Shown one piece after another: positions 8,716 to 17,096 of a stretch of DNA of 64,000 nt (position 1 is its first letter; each line of letters opens with the position of its first letter). The stretch comes from Psychrobacter sp. Pi2-52. Its GTDB lineage: Bacteria > Pseudomonadota > Gammaproteobacteria > Pseudomonadales > Moraxellaceae. The notes below the pieces were generated by a model. The model did not search any database. It had not been told where the DNA came from and saw only the letters and a list, made by a program, of their open reading frames with translations. Made by a program: the position numbers and the translations under genes. The stretch spans positions 1 through 64,000 of the forward strand of contig NZ_CAJHBS010000013.1 in assembly GCF_904846705.1 (NCBI RefSeq), read 5' to 3'.

Positions 8716-9477
8716 AGGACAACTCCTTTTGTCTTCCCTAAAAAATACCAACAATATAAAAAGAACTGCGATTATTTCTTACCATAAAAGTATAAAAAAT
8801 AATCAGGTACTGCTTTATATAGTGAAAACGATGATGCGTGATAGTACGTTTAATGCTCGGTAGTTCTTTACTTCAAATAAAAGTAGTTAACTATTTAAGC
8901 ATCGCATTGACCTAAACCATCGAATGGCAAAAATAACGTTTCTTGAGGAAGACAGAAGGGTGGACTATCCAGTGTCTTTTTAACAATCTCGTCTTCCTGA
9001 CAAGAGTTTTAATCTTTTTAACACGCTAACCTGTTGTGCTTCTTGTACTGATTAATAGCTTCGATAACCATAAAACAGTCTAAACGGATATAGAATTTAT
9101 ATTAGCACGGTTTAATAAAGATAATTGCAAACTACTGCGCATAAATAATAAGTAAATTACTAAAAATTAGTTTGCTTAACCTTCATTGAAAAACCCGACG
9201 TTACGGAAATGGTACGGCAACCGAGTAATTTATACGATTAAATTATCACTTAATCTATTCTATATAAGATGAAACATAAGCATTATTTATTTTAAAAATA
9301 ACTATATAAAGTCGATAAGTAAACGTGATGGTCGCATGTCGCTCAATATCTATATCATGCAGGTGTCTTTTTGGTATCAGGTATTTTGCACAGAGGCTTA
9401 TATAGTCCATGGCAATCAAAATATGATATCGATATGAAATTTAAGTAACGCGTATAAAGAATGAATAAGGAGCCCAT
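8716..9477. other. Divergent intergenic region between two sodium symporter loci
   Basis: About 760 AT-rich bases separate the divergent DUF4212/SSS pair and the AGCS gene, so promoters for both directions should be here. The only clear structure is the inverted repeat at 8943-9007. The ribosome-binding site AAGGAG sits near 9468. I see no tRNA, no convincing ORF and no recognisable riboswitch. Confidence 0.6.
8943..9007. repeat. Long inverted repeat with inner hairpin
   Basis: The arm TCTTGAGGAAGAC (8943-8955) pairs with GTCTTCCT-GA-CAAGA (8993-9007), giving 13 pairs with a 2-nt bulge. Inside lies a small hairpin TGGA-CTA-TCCA (8963-8973). No T-run follows in either direction, so it is not a standard terminator. 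It may be an RNA leader structure or a protein-binding site. Confidence 0.45.
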
Positions 9478-10974
9478 ATGAACGAAGGGATAGTAGGTTG
9501 GTTTAATAACATCGTAAATTATGGTGTCGGTATTATCTGGGGTAACAACGATTGGCTGATTGCTAGTAACCCTTGGTATGGATTACTGATGTTCTTACTA
9601 ATTGGTGCGGGTCTTTACTTCACCGTCGTGACACGTTTTATTCAGTTTCGTCATTTTGGTCATATGTGGAAGTTGCTACGCGTGTCCAACCAAGGACGCA
9701 AAGATGGTGGTATTAGCTCATTTGAAGCATTGATGACGTCGCTGGCCGCGCGTGTTGGTACTGGTAACTTGGCAGGTGTGGCAATTGCCATCTATTTGGG
9801 TGGACCAGGTGCTGTATTCTGGATGTGGATGACGGCACTGGTCGGTATGTCGACCAGCTTTATTGAGTCAACCTTAGCACAGGCATATAAAGTACCGCAC
9901 AACGATAATGTGTACCGCGGTGGCCCTGCTTATTACATCGAAAAAGGTCTAGGCAAGCGCTGGCTTGCCGTGTTTTTCTCATTATGTTTGTTAGTGGCCT
10001 TTGGTTTGGCATTTAATGGCGTACAATCCAATACCATCGCTCAAGCGACCAACGAAGCCTTTGGTGTGCCAACGTGGATGACAGGTTTGGTACTGGTAGT
10101 ACTGGTAGCGCCAGTGGTATTCGGTGGTTTACGCTCAGTAGCTCGTATCGCAGGTAAAATCGTACCAGTGATGGCTATCTTGTACATCTTGCTAGCGCTA
10201 TTCATTATCGTGACTAATTTCAGTCAATTCCCAGCAGCGATCGCGTTGATTGTAAAATCAGCATTTGGCTTTGAGCAGGCAGCAGGCGGTGTCATCGGTT
10301 ATGGTATTGCGCAGGCAATGATTAACGGTATCAAACGTGGCTTGTTTTCTAACGAAGCAGGTATGGGTTCAGCGCCGAATGCTGCAGCAACGGCAAAGAG
10401 TCATCCTGATCATCCAGCAGTGCAAGGTTTTATGCAGATGCTAGGCGTATTTATGGATACCCTTATCATTTGTACCGCGACGGCATCGATTATTATCTTG
10501 TCTGGCGTGGTTGATCCTAATGTCGAGCAAGAAGGTATTCAGTTAACCCAGCTAGCCTTATCACAGTATGTTGGTGACCTAGGTGTGGTGTTTGTGGCGA
10601 TTGCGATTTTCTTCTTCTCATTTACGTCTATCATCGCCAACTACAGCTACGGTGAGTCAAATCTTGAATTTATCTCTGGTGCCAAAAACGCCAAAGTGAT
10701 GATTATGGTTTTCCGCTTCCTAGTGTTAGGTATGGTATTTATTGGGTCTGTTGCTAGCCTACCTGCTATATGGAACTTCGCTGACTTGTCTATGGGTCTG
10801 ATGGCCTTGGTCAACTTAGTGGCTATTTTGCTCTTGTCTCCTGTAGCGTTAAGAATACTACGTGACTATGAGCGTCAGGTAAAAGAGGGTAAAACAGGCG
10901 ATCAGATTAAGTTTGATCCTGATAACTTTGTAAAACTCAGAGATGAAGCCAACCGTGACGCTTGGACGGACTAA
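9478..10974 (+). CDS. Sodium:alanine/glycine symporter (AGCS family)
   Basis: This 498-residue protein is an inner-membrane amino-acid carrier of the alanine/glycine:cation symporter family, importing small neutral amino acids with sodium. Recognisable family stretches are SFEALMTSLAARVGTGNLAGVA near residues 81-102 and the signature NEAGMGSAPNAAATAKS near 290-306. Eleven or so hydrophobic helices cover most of the chain, and the length is normal. An AAGGAG ribosome-binding site lies upstream of the ATG. It is a single gene ended by the hairpin at 11013-11053. Confidence 0.92.
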   Translation: MNEGIVGWFNNIVNYGVGIIWGNNDWLIASNPWYGLLMFLLIGAGLYFTVVTRFIQFRHFGHMWKLLRVSNQGRKDGGISSFEALMTSLAARVGTGNLAGVAIAIYLGGPGAVFWMWMTALVGMSTSFIESTLAQAYKVPHNDNVYRGGPAYYIEKGLGKRWLAVFFSLCLLVAFGLAFNGVQSNTIAQATNEAFGVPTWMTGLVLVVLVAPVVFGGLRSVARIAGKIVPVMAILYILLALFIIVTNFSQFPAAIALIVKSAFGFEQAAGGVIGYGIAQAMINGIKRGLFSNEAGMGSAPNAAATAKSHPDHPAVQGFMQMLGVFMDTLIICTATASIIILSGVVDPNVEQEGIQLTQLALSQYVGDLGVVFVAIAIFFFSFTSIIANYSYGESNLEFISGAKNAKVMIMVFRFLVLGMVFIGSVASLPAIWNFADLSMGLMALVNLVAILLLSPVALRILRDYERQVKEGKTGDQIKFDPDNFVKLRDEANRDAWTD

Positions 10975-11012
10975 GCCGCATTGATTGGTAAAAATAGCTT
11001 GTTCTAAGCATT

Positions 11013-11053
11013 AAAAAACCGCCCGACTCTTATGCAGAGAAGGGCGGTTTTTA
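11013..11053. terminator. Bidirectional terminator between the AGCS and ETF-QO genes
   Basis: The stem pairs AAAAACCGCCC (11014-11024) with GGGCGGTTTTT (11042-11052). A-run and T-run flanks serve both convergent genes. Confidence 0.88.
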
Positions 11054-11110
11054 TTGGAGTACAGTTTTAATGATATTAACTGTACCAGCTCAAATCAGAA
11101 TTATCCTGAT

Positions 11111-12895
11111 TTACATGTTTGGGTAGTTAGGACCACCGCCACCTTCTGGCGTTACCCAAGTGATGTTCTGTGAAGGGTCTTTGATATCACAGGTCTTACA
11201 ATGCACACAGTTCTGCGCATTGATGACAAACTTAGCACCCTCAGCATCTTTAACCACTTCGTATACACCCGCTGGGCAGTATAAACGTGCAGGCTCAGCG
11301 TACAACGGTAAGTTGATTGAAATAGGTACCGTTGGATCAGTAAGTTTTAGATGCGTTGGCTGATCTTCTGCATGGTTGGTGTTAGAGATAAATACTGACG
11401 ACAATTTATCAAATACTAGCTTACCATCAGGCTTAAGATAGGTTGGTTGATAAGCATGATTAGCACGCTCCAACTGATCGTAATCTGGGATATTGTCATG
11501 CAAAGTGAATGGCATTTTACCTTTTAGCAAGTTGTGCTCGATAAAGGTGAAAGCGCCGCCCATGAACAGACCCATACGGTGAATCGCAGGTGAGAAGTTG
11601 CGCGACTCATAGTTATCTTGATACAACCATGACTCTTTATACATTGTGCTATAAGCAACCACTTCATCATGCTGACGTTCAGCTTGCAGCGCCTCAAAAA
11701 TAGCTTCGGCTGCGAGCATGCCTGACTTCATCGAAGTATGTGTGCCTTTGATTTTTGCTGGGTTCAAGAAACCAGCGTCATCACCTACCAACACGCCACC
11801 TGGGAAGGTGAACTTCGGTAATGAGTTTAGACCACCTTTGGTCAACGCACGTGCGCCGTAAGAAATGCGCTTACCGCCTTCTAAAACGTTTTTGATAACA
11901 GGATGTGTTTTTAAGCGCTGCATTTCATCAAATGGAGACACGTAAGGGTTGTGGTAAGACAAATCAGCCACAAGACCAAAGCTTACTTGGTTGTTTTCAT
12001 CAAAGTATAACCACCAGCCGCCAGTAGAGCCAGTTTCAGTCAATGGCCAACCAAGACCATGCATGACTACGCCTTGCTCATGCTTTTCAGGCTCAACTTC
12101 CCATAGCTCTTTTAGACCGATACCATAATGCTGAGGATCAGAGTCTTTATCTAGATCAAAACGGCTGATTAAGCGTTTGCCTAAATGTCCACGGCTACCT
12201 TCGGCAAAAATAGTGTATTTGGCAAGGAGCTCATAACCAGGCTCAAAACTTGGCTTGGCTTCACCATTGGCCGCCACACCCATATCACCCGTTAATACAC
12301 CTCTGACCGAACCATCGTCGTTGTATAAGATGTCATCGGCAGGGAAGCCTGGGAACATCATGACTTCAAGCTCTTCTGCCTGTACGGCCAACCAACGAAC
12401 AACGTTACCTAGCGAAACAATATAGTTGCCATCGTTGTGCATCGGACCTGGAATCAAAGAGTCAGGCACTTTAGTTGAGCGTGTGGCAGAGTTTAAATAA
12501 TAGAAACGATCTTCTGTCGCTGGCACGTTAAGCGGCGCACCTTTTTCTTTCCAGTCAGGAATCAGCTCATTTAGAGCGCGCGGCTCGATGACTGCACCAG
12601 ACAACGTATGGGCACCAAACTCAGAGCCTTTTTCGACCACACAAACCATAAACTCATCATTACCAGCTTCAATAGCGAGCTGGCGCAAACGGATGGCAGC
12701 AGACAGACCTGCAGGTCCACCACCAACGATGATGACATCGAACTCCATTGATTCGCGTTCGACTTCAGGTTCTGCGGCAACTGGCTCTACGACTGGTTCT
12801 ACTTTATCTAGCGTTGCGGTCTCTGTCGCTACTGGTGCGTCAGCATTCACAGTATTACCATCGATAACTGGCGTTTGATTGTCTTGCTCTTGCAT
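11111..12895 (-). CDS. Electron transfer flavoprotein-ubiquinone oxidoreductase (ETF-QO)
   Basis: This membrane-associated enzyme passes electrons from reduced ETF, for example from acyl-CoA dehydrogenases, to ubiquinone. The FAD-binding GGGPAG lies at residues 58-63, and the C-terminal 4Fe-4S ligands are Cys540, Cys563, Cys566 and Cys569. The core begins at Met50 (MEFDVIIVGGG), which is the usual start of the family. Here the frame has 49 extra residues rich in Val, Glu, Ala and Thr. The upstream start is supported by AGGAG close to the ATG at 12895. No etfA or etfB is in the window. Function is secure; only the role of the N-terminal tail is open. Confidence 0.93.
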   Translation of the reverse strand: MQEQDNQTPVIDGNTVNADAPVATETATLDKVEPVVEPVAAEPEVERESMEFDVIIVGGGPAGLSAAIRLRQLAIEAGNDEFMVCVVEKGSEFGAHTLSGAVIEPRALNELIPDWKEKGAPLNVPATEDRFYYLNSATRSTKVPDSLIPGPMHNDGNYIVSLGNVVRWLAVQAEELEVMMFPGFPADDILYNDDGSVRGVLTGDMGVAANGEAKPSFEPGYELLAKYTIFAEGSRGHLGKRLISRFDLDKDSDPQHYGIGLKELWEVEPEKHEQGVVMHGLGWPLTETGSTGGWWLYFDENNQVSFGLVADLSYHNPYVSPFDEMQRLKTHPVIKNVLEGGKRISYGARALTKGGLNSLPKFTFPGGVLVGDDAGFLNPAKIKGTHTSMKSGMLAAEAIFEALQAERQHDEVVAYSTMYKESWLYQDNYESRNFSPAIHRMGLFMGGAFTFIEHNLLKGKMPFTLHDNIPDYDQLERANHAYQPTYLKPDGKLVFDKLSSVFISNTNHAEDQPTHLKLTDPTVPISINLPLYAEPARLYCPAGVYEVVKDAEGAKFVINAQNCVHCKTCDIKDPSQNITWVTPEGGGGPNYPNM

Positions 12896-13299
12896 ACCTA
12901 CTCCTAAACTTTTAGTGGCTTATCTCAGGGCATCATTAGCTTAACAACTGAATAATAGACTTGCGGCGCTAACGTCACTCAGACATATGGCTGCCCGATA
13001 AAACTGTCTTTGCGGCATCAATTGACCCGTCAGGGTTAATACCAATTTATCCAAGGATATCAACGCATAACGTAAGATGTGTCATCAATACAACACCCAC
13101 TTGACCATTTCAATAAAAAATCGTTACTCATTATAAAAGAAAAGTCCTACAAACACGATACGCATTTATGAGTATCGATGCTAAGGTAATGTTAAGAAAA
13201 TGAGGTTGTTATAACGATAAAGTTTCATCATACCTGAAACTAAAATTTATAGTAATAATAGATAAGCCAAACTTTGAATACTAAATAAAGGGATTAATA
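12896..13299. other. Divergent intergenic region, ETF-QO and DUF1285 gene
   Basis: About 400 bases must hold promoters for both flanking genes. I note a minor hairpin ACCC-GTCA-GGGT near 13025-13036 but nothing I would call a defined regulatory element, and no ORF or RNA gene. Confidence 0.5.
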
Positions 13300-14097
13300 A
13301 TGAATAACGATAATAATAGTGTTGAAGACAGCCATGAAAAACTGACTAAAGCCCCAACCAGTAAGCCTTCTAGCCTAGATGACTTAGATAATTTGGATGC
13401 ACTAAGCCAGTATATTAAGTCTGCTAAAGGGACTCGCGAAGGGCGTGCGATACCACCACTTGAAAAATGGCATCCTGAAGATATTGCTGATATGGATTTG
13501 ATTATCAAAGCAAACGGAGAATGGTGGCATGAAGGCGGGCAAATGACCCGTGAGTCATTGGTAAGCTTGTTTGCCACGATACTATGGAAAGAAGAAAATA
13601 ATGGCACTACTGAGTACTTTCTGAAGACCCCTGTACAGAAAATCCGTATCCAAGTTGAAGATGCACCACTTCTGATAAACGATGTTGGTATTGTCCATGA
13701 AGATGATATGAGTTGGTTAGAGTTTACAACGACGACAGGGGATGTGGTTCGCTTAGACGATGAGCATTCGATTGTATTAAAGGCGTATAATTCTAATAAG
13801 AGCGATTCTAATAAGAGCGACTTTAGTGAAAGCGACTTTAATAACAGTGACTTTAGTGAAAGCGATCAAGCGAATCAAATGAGTACAGCTGACGATGTTG
13901 CAGATTCTCAGGAATTAGCGTCTACAGAACAGGTACGCCCTTACATGATGGTTAGAAACGGCTTAACCGCACTTATCGGTCGCAATACTTTTTATCACCT
14001 GACTGAAATTGGAGCATTATCAGAAGAAAATGGCAAGACGATATTGACGCTACAGAGTGGTGGCCAGTCTTATTCATTATCGATGCCTACTGATTAG
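13300..14097 (+). CDS. DUF1285 domain-containing protein
   Basis: This 265-residue soluble protein matches DUF1285 (PF06938), seen in the region IPPLEKWHPEDIADMDLII through the GEWWHEG and Q-TR segments. The function of the family is not established. A hydrophilic Ser/Asp-rich stretch at about residues 164-215 interrupts the C-terminal half. Its first part (165-189) is five pentapeptide units (SNKSD, SNKSD, FSESD, FNNSD, FSESD) encoded by a 15-bp tandem repeat. A typical member would be shorter by about this stretch. The N-terminal 40 residues are also low in complexity. It is monocistronic. Confidence 0.82.
   Translation: MNNDNNSVEDSHEKLTKAPTSKPSSLDDLDNLDALSQYIKSAKGTREGRAIPPLEKWHPEDIADMDLIIKANGEWWHEGGQMTRESLVSLFATILWKEENNGTTEYFLKTPVQKIRIQVEDAPLLINDVGIVHEDDMSWLEFTTTTGDVVRLDDEHSIVLKAYNSNKSDSNKSDFSESDFNNSDFSESDQANQMSTADDVADSQELASTEQVRPYMMVRNGLTALIGRNTFYHLTEIGALSEENGKTILTLQSGGQSYSLSMPTD
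13792..13866 (+). repeat. 15-bp tandem repeat, five copies, inside the DUF1285 gene
   Basis: Five adjacent 15-bp units start at 13792, 13807, 13822, 13837 and 13852. Copies 1 and 2 differ by one base, as do copies 3 and 5. The period is a multiple of three, so copy-number change keeps the frame. Confidence 0.9.
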
Positions 14098-14306
14098 GTA
14101 TTATGTTTATCTCTTAATTGCTGTATGCCGATGAGTGCTATAATTTTATAATGTCGCCTGATTCTATTGGTCTGAAAAATTCCTATCGTATAAAGGTAGT
14201 TGATAGATAGCTGACGTAGAGTAACGCCACACACGCAATATACATATAGCGCATTTAACTGGGTAATGAGATTAATGAGTAATATAATAATGGCATTAGC
14301 ATAAAG

Positions 14307-15296
14307 ATGGATATCAAAAACCAGACAGTCGGAAAGCTCAGACCGTGTGTCGATATATCTGTTGACCAAAGTCCCAAAGCTATTGATCTAGTAGATGTCA
14401 ATAAACATGCTAGTAACACAGTTGTAAGCGATAAAAAACGTAGCGCGCCCATTGGCGTGTTTGACTCTGGTGTTGGCGGTTTGTCTGTTTATTTGCATTT
14501 AGCACAGCAGCTGCCTACTGAGCGTTATGTATATTATGCCGATACGCTAAATGTACCTTATGGTAATCGCGACAGCGAAGATATTGAAACGCTAACGCTA
14601 AAAGCCGTAGAGTGGTTACATCAGCAAGGCTGTAAGCTAATAGTTATTGCTTGCAACAGTGCTTCAGCATATGCGCTAGATACTGCCCGACGCTGCTATC
14701 CACATATACCTATTGTGGGTCTTGTCCCTGCATTAAAGCCTGCGGTATTGGCCAGTAAGAGTGCTCATGTAGCGGTGTTAGCAACCAAAGCGACGTTGAA
14801 TGGCACCTTATTAAATGATGTTATCATCAATTTTGCTAAACCCAACAATACAATAGTCACTAAGTATTTTGATCCGCAATTGGTGCCTTGGGTAGAAGCA
14901 GGTATGTCAGAACAAGACGAGACAGCCCAAAGATTACGTCAACAGGTACGAATATTTGCTAATGAAGGTGTCGATCAGTTAGTGCTGGGATGTACACATT
15001 ATCCGTTTTTTAAGACATTCTTGTTAGATGAGATTGCACAGCAGCAGTTATCAATACAAGTCATTGATTCTGGTCAAGCGATTGCTGAACGGGTTAGACA
15101 GCTATTGATTGCAAACAACTTGTCTGCATCATTGATGAGTGAAAAACGAGAAAATCTGTCACAAAACACCAGTAATAAAAATACCATTACTAGACCGCCA
15201 TTAACTTTTCACGCCACTAAATATAGTGATAGACTATGCGCTTTAGTTGAGCGCTTACTCGGTACAGAAATGGCATTGCAATACTACTATCACTAG
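14307..15296 (+). CDS. murI: Glutamate racemase
   Basis: This enzyme makes D-glutamate for peptidoglycan in the cytoplasm. The two catalytic cysteines are visible: Cys116 in ACNSAS and Cys229 in GCTHYP. The substrate-binding GVFDSGVGGLS lies at residues 50-60. Most MurI proteins begin just before this motif, so this chain has about 46 extra N-terminal residues. No internal Met or GTG allows an obvious shorter start, and the ribosome-binding site before 14307 is poor, so the start is uncertain. A polar insert also occurs before the C-terminal segment (about residues 275-300). Confidence 0.92.
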   Translation: MDIKNQTVGKLRPCVDISVDQSPKAIDLVDVNKHASNTVVSDKKRSAPIGVFDSGVGGLSVYLHLAQQLPTERYVYYADTLNVPYGNRDSEDIETLTLKAVEWLHQQGCKLIVIACNSASAYALDTARRCYPHIPIVGLVPALKPAVLASKSAHVAVLATKATLNGTLLNDVIINFAKPNNTIVTKYFDPQLVPWVEAGMSEQDETAQRLRQQVRIFANEGVDQLVLGCTHYPFFKTFLLDEIAQQQLSIQVIDSGQAIAERVRQLLIANNLSASLMSEKRENLSQNTSNKNTITRPPLTFHATKYSDRLCALVERLLGTEMALQYYYH

Positions 15297-15467
15297 TTAT
15301 TATCAAAGCTAGTGATAACAATACGCTGTATGCAACGCTGACTCAGTTGAAATAAATTGAGTGCATCTTTTCAAGCCAAGAGTATGCTAGGCTGAGCAAG
15401 ACAAGATTTTTGTGTTCTATTTTACATCCTATCCTTTTTATGTCACGACCTACGCTTAGAGGTAATT

Positions 15468-16475
15468 GTGCCGAATCGTCGCTATCATATTCATATTATA
15501 TGCGCTGACAACGACCAGTTGTTGGTTCTAGACAGCTTAGCGATATTTTTTCAGGCGCGCGCATTTCTGACCTATGATGTTTCTAGTAAATTATCTAAAG
15601 CCTCTTTTTATGGGCGTCAGTGTATTGACTCTTGTGATTACGCAGTCATGATCGTTGGCGACAGCTACGGGACTGTGCAAAAAAACGGTGTCAGCCAGAT
15701 GCATTTGAGTTATCTAAATGCCAAAGCGAAGCTTAAGCCGCTAATTGTGCTGGTCAAAAACCATTCTCCAGACGCTGTTATCAGCCGACAACTTCAAGAG
15801 TTTATTAAGTTAGTCACCAAGCAAGATAACCAGCTACATTACTATGATACGGAAGAAGATATTGAGCCACTACTGGTACAGGCTCATTATAATGCAGTCG
15901 CCAATAATAAAATGATAGGTGGCTGGGTCAGAGCGAATGACGAAGAGAATACGACTAGTAAAAAGGTCGTGTATGAGAAGCCAGTCGATATATTACCTAG
16001 TACTACCGAGGTAGAGAACAATAGTCCTGATGACGAAGATTTTATCTCGGATAAGGTTAGTGAGCCAATTGAGTTAACAGAGTTTTTTGAGATTCAATAT
16101 AGTGCTCAGGCTTATGAGGGTGGCAATCTAACGGACGTGACCCGATCACTAACACTCTCGTGGCACGAGATACTCATGACACTCATGAGAATACCATCTA
16201 CTTTTTCGAGCTATGGCTTGCAAAATGCCATTAATCGTTTGATTACTGCTAAAGCGGAAATAGACATCAAAAAAGAGATGCCAAACGTTCATGCTGTCTC
16301 ACGCTGCCAAATCTCTCAAGCTGATATCAATAATTTGCAACGTAAGCTAGTCGGTGCAAATTGGATACAACTAATGACTTATGGCACGCGGGTATCACAA
16401 GAGCTATGGAAACTTACCTTCTACGCAAAAAACCTACTGCAAAATCATACCTCAAATACGAATAAACAAGACTAG
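15468..16475 (+). CDS. DUF4062-like protein of unknown function
   Basis: This 335-residue soluble protein uses a GTG start at 15468, preceded by AGAGG. Residues 1-105 resemble DUF4062: a beta-strand opening (YHIHIICAD), the segment CIDSCDYAVMIVGDSYGTV, then SQMHLSYLNAKAKLKPLIVLV. In DUF4062 proteins this corresponds to the acidic/cysteine strand, the YG turn and the S-Y-E-A helix. A linker of about 60 acidic residues follows, then a helical C-terminal domain of about 110 residues that I do not recognise. DUF4062 has been noted in multidomain NTPase and signalling proteins, but its biochemical role is unclear. It stands alone. Confidence 0.65.
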   Translation: MPNRRYHIHIICADNDQLLVLDSLAIFFQARAFLTYDVSSKLSKASFYGRQCIDSCDYAVMIVGDSYGTVQKNGVSQMHLSYLNAKAKLKPLIVLVKNHSPDAVISRQLQEFIKLVTKQDNQLHYYDTEEDIEPLLVQAHYNAVANNKMIGGWVRANDEENTTSKKVVYEKPVDILPSTTEVENNSPDDEDFISDKVSEPIELTEFFEIQYSAQAYEGGNLTDVTRSLTLSWHEILMTLMRIPSTFSSYGLQNAINRLITAKAEIDIKKEMPNVHAVSRCQISQADINNLQRKLVGANWIQLMTYGTRVSQELWKLTFYAKNLLQNHTSNTNKQD

Positions 16476-16679
16476 TAATTATTCGCTAGCGTGTTCAATA
16501 ATAGCCATCTAAAACGTCCACTCTGGTATCACGACTACGTTTTGTAATACAAAGCATACGTGCAATGCTTGTGAATCTTCCTCAGACCCGTAATAATGAA
16601 GTCAGTCAGTTAGCTATGTTAACAACATTGGCTGCTTGAGAATGACAAATATAATATTAATAGTTAGGGAGAGCGTACG

Positions 16680-16979
16680 ATGAGCAATGCTAAAAATGAC
16701 GAACTAAAAAGAGAGATTGATGGTCTAGAAAAGTCTATGCATGATGCTGATCAGTTTCATACGTTAGAAGAGCAAGTAGCAGATATGAAACGTCGCGGTA
16801 TAGATCCTAGCAAAGCCTACAAAGATTTAGACAGCAAAGCAGAAGATGAAGATTGGGGCGATGCGACTTGGAAAGAAAATGGTAAGTGGGAGCCAAAAAC
16901 AGCAGCCGATTTAGATGACAAAGCTCGTGAAAATTGGAATGGTGACAATGGTCAACCTAAGCCACCACCTATTGTCTAG
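16680..16979 (+). CDS. Small charged protein of unknown function
   Basis: This 99-residue, very hydrophilic protein has a helical first half rich in Glu, Lys and Asp, then a Trp-containing, proline-ended tail (QPKPPPIV). It has no signal peptide or membrane segment. An AGGGAGAG ribosome-binding site directly upstream supports the ATG at 16680. A bidirectional terminator follows. I do not recognise a family; the composition suggests a partly disordered cytosolic protein. Confidence 0.7.
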   Translation: MSNAKNDELKREIDGLEKSMHDADQFHTLEEQVADMKRRGIDPSKAYKDLDSKAEDEDWGDATWKENGKWEPKTAADLDDKARENWNGDNGQPKPPPIV

Positions 16980-17030
16980 ACAGGTATTTTGAGAAAATGA
17001 GATAAGTTCTATTAATAACTACCTATAAAT

Positions 17031-17064
17031 AAAAAAGCCACACTATCGTTAGCGTGGCTTTTTT
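17031..17064. terminator. Bidirectional terminator
   Basis: AAAAAAGCCAC (17031-17041) pairs with GTGGCTTTTTT (17054-17064) around an AT-rich loop. It serves both the small charged gene and the convergent transglycosylase gene. Confidence 0.85.
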
Positions 17065-17096
17065 GATGCGTCTAAATAGCATTACCTATCTTGCTA

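Noticed and set aside
8924..8983. Short plus-strand frame starting MAKITFLEED in the symporter intergenic region
   Set aside because: Only 19 codons, without a ribosome-binding site, and it overlaps the inverted repeat. It is probably chance.
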